Source: Verrucomicrobiota bacterium
GTDB taxonomy: Bacteria; Verrucomicrobiota; Verrucomicrobiia; Limisphaerales; UBA1096
Length of the DNA: 11,298 nt
Direction: 5' to 3'
Assembly (NCBI GenBank): GCA_003972865.1
Contig: QOAX01000077.1
Location: forward strand, 1-11,298
A program made the position numbers and the translations under genes. The notes beneath the pieces were generated by a model. The model was not told the origin of the DNA. It saw only the letters and a program-made list of their open reading frames with translations, and did no database searches. Position 1 is the stretch's first letter. Every line of letters starts with the position of its first letter. Positions 10,956 to 11,298 of the stretch are shown in pieces.

Positions 10956-11298
10956 TCAGGCGTCGTAGGTGGTGGAGGACGCGTCGCCGCCGCGGCCGGT
11001 CCAGTTCGTGTGATAAAACTCGCCGCGCTCACGGTCGATCCGCTCGTAGGTGTGTGCGCCGAAATAGTCGCGCTGCGCCTGCAACAGGTTGGCCGGGAGG
11101 GTCTCGCTGCGGAAGGCGTCGAAGAAGCTGAGTGCGGTCGAGAAGGCCGGGGCCGGGATGCCCTTCTTGGCGGCAGTGGCCACGACGTTGCGCCAGCGGC
11201 GTTGGCTCTTGCGGATCTCGCGCTTGATGTGCGGGTCGAGCAGCAGGTTTGGCAGCCGCGTGCGCTTGTCGAACGCCTCCTTGATTTTGCCGAGGATC
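10956..11298 (-). CDS. gnd: 6-phosphogluconate dehydrogenase, decarboxylating (C-terminal part)
   Basis: This enzyme converts 6-phosphogluconate and NADP+ to ribulose 5-phosphate, CO2 and NADPH in the oxidative pentose phosphate pathway. Only the last 113 or so residues are present; the gene runs off the right edge and the start lies outside. The visible part shows the diagnostic C-terminal block IPAPAFSTALSFFDAFRS, LPANLLQAQRDYFGAHTYER and FYHTNW, which contributes to the substrate site and dimer interface. Upstream residues LLLDPHIKREI also fit the family. The C-terminus carries a short extra tail (GRGGDASSTTYDA) after the conserved Trp. It reads into the HAD hydrolase gene with a 2-base gap. 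Confidence 0.95.
   Translation of the reverse strand, partial: ILGKIKEAFDKRTRLPNLLLDPHIKREIRKSQRRWRNVVATAAKKGIPAPAFSTALSFFDAFRSETLPANLLQAQRDYFGAHTYERIDRERGEFYHTNWTGRGGDASSTTYDA

Overview
The window looks like bacterial chromosome of fairly high GC, roughly 60% by eye. It carries mostly housekeeping genes and no phage, insertion-sequence, tRNA, rRNA or CRISPR signal. The lineage cannot be fixed from sequence alone. The gene set (AcnA-type aconitase, UDP-glucose dehydrogenase, UvrB, ThiC, 6-phosphogluconate dehydrogenase) fits a Gram-negative heterotroph, and a Verrucomicrobiota/PVC-type genome is only a guess. Shine-Dalgarno sequences are almost absent before the starts, and GTG and TTG starts are common.

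Left part, plus strand: acnA (46-2754) is complete. An 80-base gap with a weak promoter candidate follows. Then come a membrane-anchored TPR-like protein with a Pro/Ala/Lys tail (2835-3464), UDP-glucose 6-dehydrogenase (3478-4773) and a MutT-type Nudix hydrolase (TTG start 4763, overlapping its neighbour by 11 bases). These three are packed like an operon. Next (about 5235-5956) is a gene for a zinc-ribbon protein with a long acidic linker and an unrecognised C-terminal domain. Its reading frame is broken at least three times, always by the apparent loss of one base. uvrB (6000-8048) closes the plus-strand block.

Right part, minus strand: reading from the right edge, the C-terminal third or less of gnd (6-phosphogluconate dehydrogenase, cut by the window end) is followed after 2 bases by a HAD-family phosphatase. 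thiC follows behind its own promoter candidate and converges on uvrB. The 20-base uvrB/thiC gap is almost filled by a perfect 18-bp palindrome.

The most unusual signal is that this palindrome belongs to a short iterated family. Its core CTTGGCCAAG occurs six times in 11.3 kb, and the half-site GGCCAAGCG (either strand) occurs at about eleven loci. Most copies lie inside coding sequence, where they are read as Leu-Ala-Lys or Leu-Gly-Gln, and two flank the uvrB start. This resembles the highly iterated palindromes of cyanobacteria (HIP1) in behaviour but not in sequence.

The genes do not form one pathway. They cover the TCA cycle (acnA), the pentose phosphate pathway (gnd), UDP-glucuronate supply for surface polysaccharide (UDP-glucose dehydrogenase), nucleotide-pool and DNA repair (mutT, uvrB) and thiamine pyrimidine synthesis (thiC).
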